Source: Streptomyces sp. NBC_00708 | GTDB lineage: Bacteria > Actinomycetota > Actinomycetes > Streptomycetales > Streptomycetaceae | Assembly: GCA_036226585.1 (NCBI GenBank) | Contig: CP108997.1 | Span: forward strand, 3,534,001-3,598,000 | Length of the DNA stretch: 64,000 bases | Direction: 5' to 3' | Shown here: positions 61,401 through 64,000 of the stretch, piece after piece | How the letters are laid out: each line of letters begins with the position of its first letter | How positions within the stretch are numbered: position 1 is the first letter of the stretch | Notes under the pieces: generated by a model | What the model was told of the DNA's origin: nothing | What the model saw: the letters and a program-made list of their open reading frames with translations, nothing else | The model's database searches: none | Program-made: the position numbers and the translations under genes

Positions 61401-64000
61401 ACAGCAGCGGCTCCTCCTGGAGGTCGCCTGGGAGACCTTCGAGCGTGCGGGGATCGATCCGCGCTCGGTGAAGGGCAGTTCGACCGGCGTGTTCGCCGGG
61501 GTGATGTACCACGACTGGGGGCTGCGGCTGGGCCCGCTTCCCGACGATGTGGCCGGCTACCACGGCAACGGCAGCCTCGCGAGCGTGGTGTCCGGCCGGG
61601 TCGCGTACACACTCGGACTCGAGGGCCCTGCGGTCAGTGTGGACACGGCGTGCTCCTCGTCGCTGGTCGCGCTGCACATGGCGGCCCGTGCGCTGCGGGC
61701 GGGTGAGTGCTCACTCGCCCTGGCCGGCGGTGTGACGATCATGTCCACGCCCGACACCTTCCTCGACATGGCCCGCCAGCGCGGCCTTGCGTCGGACGGG
61801 CGCTGCAAGTCCTTCGGTGCCGGTGCGGACGGCACGGGCTGGGGCGAGGGCGCGGGTGTGCTGCTCCTGGAACGGCTGTCGGACGCGCGGCGCAACGGCC
61901 ACCGCGTGCTCGCGGTGGTCCGGGGCTCCGCGCTCAACCAGGACGGCGCGAGCAACGGCCTCACCGCCCCCAACGGTCCCGCCCAGCAGCGCGTCATCCG
62001 TGGCGCGCTGGCCAACGCCGGTCTGTCGGCCGCCGAGGTCGACGTCGTCGAGGCGCACGGCACGGGCACCCGGCTCGGTGACCCCATCGAGGCGCAAGCG
62101 CTCCTGGAGACCTACGGGCAGGAGCGGCCCGAGGGGCAGCCGCTGTGGCTCGGCTCCATCAAGTCGAACATGGGCCACACGCAGGCCGCCGCCGGTGTCG
62201 CGGGCATCATCAAGATGGTCATGGCCATGCGCCACGGCGTGCTTCCCAAGTCCCTGTACGCGGAAACCCCGTCGGATCAGGTGGACTGGTCGGCCGGTGA
62301 CGTGGAACTGCTCACGGAGGCCCGCACATGGGCGCCGGAGGGCCGCCCGAGGCGCGCGGGCATCTCGTCCTTCGGCATCAGCGGGACGAACGCGCACGTG
62401 ATCATCGAGGAGGCCCAGGAGGAGCCGGCGACGACCACGGCCGGCGAGGTCCCCGCGCTGCTCGCCTGGCCGGTCTCGGGTGCCACCCCGGAGGCGCTGA
62501 AGGCCCAGGCCGCGCGCCTGCACGACGGGCTCGCCCATCTCTCCGACGAGGACCTGACCGCCGCCGCCCTCACCCTGGCCACCGGCCGAGCCGCCCTGGA
62601 GCACCGCGCCCTCGCGCTGGGCGCCGACCGGGCGGAGCTCGCCGGCGCGCTGGAGTCGCTGGCCGGCGCGGACAGTGTGCAGGAGGCGAAGACGGCGTTC
62701 CTGTTCACGGGGCAGGGTGCGCAGCGGCTGGGGATGGGCCGTGAGTTGTACGAGGCGTTCCCGGTGTTCGCGGAGGCGTTTGACGCGGTCTGTGCGGAGG
62801 CGGACGCGCACCTTGATCGTGGGTTGCGTGAGGTCGTGTGGGGGGAAGACGCGGAGGTCCTGAACGCGACTTCGTACACCCAGCCCGCGCTGTTCGCGTT
62901 CGAGGTGGCGTTGTTCCGGCTGGTGGAGGCGTGGGGCGTCACGCCTGATGTCGTGGTGGGTCACTCGATCGGTGAGCTGGCTGCTGCCCACATCGCTGGG
63001 GTGCTCTCTCTCGCGGACGCGGCAAAGCTTGTCGTTGCGCGCGGTCGGCTGATGCAGGCGCTTCCCACCGGTGGCGCGATGGTCGCCGTGCAGGCGACCG
63101 AGGAAGAGGTGCTGCCGCTGCTGACTGGTGGCGTGTCCGTCGCAGCGGTGAACGGGCCGCGCTCGGTGGTGGTTTCGGGTGTGGAGTCCGAGGCGCTGAC
63201 CATCGGTGAGCACTTCTCGGCTCTGGACCGGAAGACCAGTCGTCTTTCCGTCTCGCACGCGTTCCATTCCTCGCTGATGGACCCGATGCTGGATGATTTC
63301 CGGGCCATAGCGGGTGAGTTGACGTTCGATGAGCCGCGTATCCCGGTGATTTCGACCGTGACCGGTGCCCTGTCGTTCGATTGGCAGTCTCCGGAGTACT
63401 GGGTCAACCAGGTCCGTGAGGCTGTCCGTTTCGCGGACGCGGTAGTCGCTGCCGAAGCCTTCGGCGCACGCACCTTCGTCGAGATCGGCCCGGACGCGGT
63501 CCTGACCGCCCTCGGCGCGGGCTCGGCCACCGACGACACCACCGCCTTCATCCCCCTCGTACGCAAGGACCGCGACGAGCCCCGCGAGGCCCTGGGCGGC
63601 TTCGGGGCGGCCTGGGCCCGGGGCTCGGAGGTGGACTGGAATGCGCTCCTGGGCGCGACCGGACCCCTCGTCGACCTGCCCACGTACGCCTTCCAGCGCA
63701 AGCGCTACTGGCTCGACGTCACCGCGAAGACGGGTGATGTGGGGTCGGCCGGGCTGGACGCCGTGGAGCACCCGGTGCTCAGCGCGGCTGTGTTCTCACC
63801 CGAGTCCGGGTCGGTCGTCCTGACCGGCCGGCTGTCGGCGGCCGGTCAGCCCTGGGTGGCGGACCACGGGGTGCACGGGGCGGTCCTGCTGCCCGGCACC
63901 GGGTTCGTCGAGCTGGCCGTGCGCCTCGGGGACCAGGTCGGCTGCGACCTCTTGGAGGAACTGACCCTGGAGGCGCCGCTCGTCCTCCCCGAGCACGGTG
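55492..64000 (+). CDS. modular type I polyketide synthase, truncated by window end
   Basis: At least 2836 codons without a stop. It starts at ATG 55492 behind GGGAG. Domains in order: loading ACP (about 45-118, Ser87 in GLDS); module 1 KS (about 148-575, Cys322 in DTACSGSL, His457, His497), AT (about 675-980, Ser774 in GHSIGE, HAFH at 871-874), DH (about 1050-1320, His1080 in HMIAGVTLLP, Asp1249), KR (about 1500-1680, GGTGGVG at 1507-1513, Tyr1649), ACP (Ser1821 in GFDS); module 2 KS (Cys2054), AT (Ser2492, HAFH at 2589) and a DH that begins (His2792) and is cut off. HAFH indicates malonyl-CoA for both ATs. With KR and DH both apparently active in module 1, it should make a double bond. The starter is not loaded by an AT in this protein, since no loading AT or KSQ is present; a discrete enzyme must do so. 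The KR has IDD at the LDD position, suggesting B-type. Confidence 0.95.
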   Translation, partial: MSAGFDPVADDMSGAEVRPGGRSEALPGENPGAALAGRLSGLPGSEQTRLLTDLVCEQTAECLRKVRPDTEPVVVAQTSFRELGLDSIALVDLHARINAATGLALPVTAAFDHPSPGLLADRVRTELLGASAGSAPAEPVAEPAPAFDGEPIAVVGISGRFPGGIRSAEDLWDLVDAGASAVGPFPDNRGWNLDALFDEDPTVPGTCYTQTGGFLHDAAEFDAEFFGIGPREALAMDPQQRLLLETAWEALERTGIDPTSLRGSRTGVFIGAGPSEYGPRVQDAPENLTGYLVTGGALSVTSGRVAYALGLEGPALTVDTACSGSLVSLHLAVQSLRRGECSMALAGGVTVLSTPGLFTEFSRQRGLAPDGQIKAFADGADGTSFAEGVGLLVVERLSDARRNGHNILAVVRGSAINQDGASNGLTAPSGTAQQRVIAQALADAGLTPAEVDAVEAHGTGTTLGDPIEASALIATYGKDRPGDRPLWLGSVKSNLGHTQAAAGVAGLMKMIMAMRNGVLPRTLHVDTPTGNVDWSAGTVQLLTEPVAWPQTEDRPRRAGVSGFGISGTNAHVIVEEPPAQDAVPVAEEPVAGPVLVPVGARSEDGLRAQAARLADFLEERDDLTAADLGHALGTGRAALEHRAAVVADGRGELLGKLRALADGTATADTHTGTLPAGRLAFLFTGQGSQRLAMGRRLYDAFPVFADALADAIGWLDLQLDLSLWDVLFAEEGSREAALLDQTRYAQTALFAVEVALFRLVESWGIRPDFLAGHSIGEIAAAHVAGVLNLEDAAILVAARGRLMQELPAGGAMIAVQATEEEVAPFLGDRVAVAALNGPGSLVLSGEEEATVALAERFAAQGRKTKRLQVSHAFHSPLMAPMLEEFRRIAGVLTYSAPRIPLVSTVTGRLATTEELCSPDYWTGHVSSAVRFADAMDWLVGQGGARTFLELGPDGVLSALGQGCLPEERESDTFFAPLLRAGKDEVREALGAAGLAQARGAHIDWEALYAGHGTRRVELPTYAFRTRRYWLTPEPSAAATGLGRLASQHPVLTSAGDLAGTGTTVLTGRVSPRTHPWTADHMIAGVTLLPGTALVELALRAATETGCGLVDELTLQAPLVLPATGGVDLQVVVAPADESGRRSVECFSRPDGVETSEDAWTRHATGVLAPAAPAPDTAALSGTWPPAGAVPLDVSTLYADMAEEGYGYGPAFHGVRAAWLLAGEVYADVELPEHVRADAPGYGLHPALLDAALHPADHALATAGDRPEGTWIPFSWNRAALYASGASAVRVRIAARGSDELDVTVADATGAPVARVESLLLRAVTAEQLAADRSDPLLAVRWNALELPSGEAVFGVFGEDLGEEVPPVVVYRTLPTPDGDVPAAVRAVAADALAAVQAWLADDRYAGSQLAVVTRGGAAVPGTDVDLGQAPVWGLVRSAEAENPGRFVLVDTDEAGAEHLGRALAASSEPEMALRGDRLYVPRLAAVPVLDEERPTPWDATGTVLLTGGTGGVGAELARHLVREHGVRHLILTSRRGTDAPGARELLADLAESGAEVTVSATDVADRDALAALLAAVPAAHPLRAVVHAAGVIDDGLVGHLSAERLDTVLRPKVDAGWHLHELTAGLDLAAFVLFSSASTVLDGAGQGNYAAANLFLDALAARRAAAGQVVTSLAWGLWAGGGGMGATLDAAALTRIERLGLDSLSFEENLAQLDKALATTFEPAVVPVRVNQRAVRNRTDGTPTLLRALVRPRTVPVAQSAGAPAATGAAPLAARLAELGAADRLAHVLRMVRTETAAVLGYQSADEVSATRAFMETGFDSLAAVELRNRLAAATGLRLSATLTFDYPTATALAEHLVTKLVGEATASGPAAPVVRAAATDQDPIVIVSMACRYPGGVSSPEELWQLVDEGSDAIGPFPTDRGWDTDLYDPEIGKPGRTYSTEGAFLYDAAQFDPAFFGISPREAQAMDPQQRLLLEVAWETFERAGIDPRSVKGSSTGVFAGVMYHDWGLRLGPLPDDVAGYHGNGSLASVVSGRVAYTLGLEGPAVSVDTACSSSLVALHMAARALRAGECSLALAGGVTIMSTPDTFLDMARQRGLASDGRCKSFGAGADGTGWGEGAGVLLLERLSDARRNGHRVLAVVRGSALNQDGASNGLTAPNGPAQQRVIRGALANAGLSAAEVDVVEAHGTGTRLGDPIEAQALLETYGQERPEGQPLWLGSIKSNMGHTQAAAGVAGIIKMVMAMRHGVLPKSLYAETPSDQVDWSAGDVELLTEARTWAPEGRPRRAGISSFGISGTNAHVIIEEAQEEPATTTAGEVPALLAWPVSGATPEALKAQAARLHDGLAHLSDEDLTAAALTLATGRAALEHRALALGADRAELAGALESLAGADSVQEAKTAFLFTGQGAQRLGMGRELYEAFPVFAEAFDAVCAEADAHLDRGLREVVWGEDAEVLNATSYTQPALFAFEVALFRLVEAWGVTPDVVVGHSIGELAAAHIAGVLSLADAAKLVVARGRLMQALPTGGAMVAVQATEEEVLPLLTGGVSVAAVNGPRSVVVSGVESEALTIGEHFSALDRKTSRLSVSHAFHSSLMDPMLDDFRAIAGELTFDEPRIPVISTVTGALSFDWQSPEYWVNQVREAVRFADAVVAAEAFGARTFVEIGPDAVLTALGAGSATDDTTAFIPLVRKDRDEPREALGGFGAAWARGSEVDWNALLGATGPLVDLPTYAFQRKRYWLDVTAKTGDVGSAGLDAVEHPVLSAAVFSPESGSVVLTGRLSAAGQPWVADHGVHGAVLLPGTGFVELAVRLGDQVGCDLLEELTLEAPLVLPEHG

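Noticed and set aside
58873..61677. A 934-codon minus-strand frame opposite the PKS gene
   Set aside because: It is an antisense shadow of the KS-AT-DH-KR coding sequence, without motifs or a ribosome site.
1..64000. CRISPR array, insertion sequence with transposase, or prophage
   Set aside because: No regularly spaced direct repeats, no transposase frame and no phage structural genes were seen; the mobile-element traces are confined to the 10.7-14.1 kb mosaic.

Overview
The window is high-GC actinobacterial DNA and almost certainly Streptomyces. Support comes from heavy G/C third-codon use, many GTG starts, GTGA/ATGA stop-start overlaps, a Rex-type operator before a cydA-cydB-cydCD operon, and typical Streptomyces families (subtilisin inhibitor, SpoIIE/HATPase regulators, modular type I polyketide synthase). 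From memory, the order aminotransferase - cydA - cydB - cydCD - sensor kinase - HAD hydrolase - ABC transporters - serS - pheA - Xaa-Pro aminopeptidase - HtrA-like protease matches the S. coelicolor core chromosome close to oriC. Two parS-like ParB sites and a concentration of DnaA boxes between 15 and 26 kb fit that position.

Layout. 0.1-9.3 kb: aminotransferase, cytochrome bd oxidase operon with its Rex operator, GAF sensor kinase. 9.4-14.6 kb: a HAD phosphatase, then a luciferase-like (LLM) gene split into two remnants about 3.4 kb apart. The DNA between them is a mosaic: a type I methylase remnant, an intact LLM homologue, a Nudix hydrolase, a methyltransferase remnant, a hypothetical gene, and a mobC/relaxase remnant. 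14.7-18.3 kb: kptA, a MerR regulator and a hydrolase-SDR fusion. 18.5-22.1 kb: a four-gene ABC-2 exporter operon. 22.4-25.3 kb: an HTH/coiled-coil protein, HAD phosphatase, serS. 25.3-25.9 kb: gene-free DnaA-box cluster. 25.9-33.0 kb: pheA and a leftward copper/redox run (DyP peroxidase, CopC-CopD, PCuAC, Sco1, YcnI, membrane protein). 33.2-41.4 kb: HATPase proteins, aminopeptidase P, SpoIIE-type phosphatase, prim-pol-like protein, SEC-C protein, phosphodiesterase. 41.6-46.7 kb: secreted/anchored protease, tRNA-Ser(UGA), an atypical tRNA with a CCA anticodon, a small secreted protein, an ECF-type sigma factor, an acyl-CoA ligase. 46.8-52.5 kb: a 1501-residue hybrid-kinase-like protein lacking the phospho-acceptor histidine, a subtilisin inhibitor, tRNA-Ser(GCU) and tRNA-Arg(ACG).

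From 52.65 kb to the right edge lies the start of a polyketide cluster. It holds a type II thioesterase, an acyl-CoA carboxylase epsilon and beta subunit pair, and, divergently, a giant PKS gene that runs off the window. The PKS begins with a lone loading ACP, followed by KS-AT-DH-KR-ACP and KS-AT-DH(...). Both ATs carry the malonyl-type HAFH motif, so a polyene or polyene-polyol chain with an unusual, separately loaded starter is the best inference.

The strongest observations are the DnaA-box cluster, the two parS sites, the split LLM gene with its mobilization remnant, the degenerate hybrid kinase, the atypical tRNA, and the PKS with a free-standing loading ACP next to tRNA-Arg.
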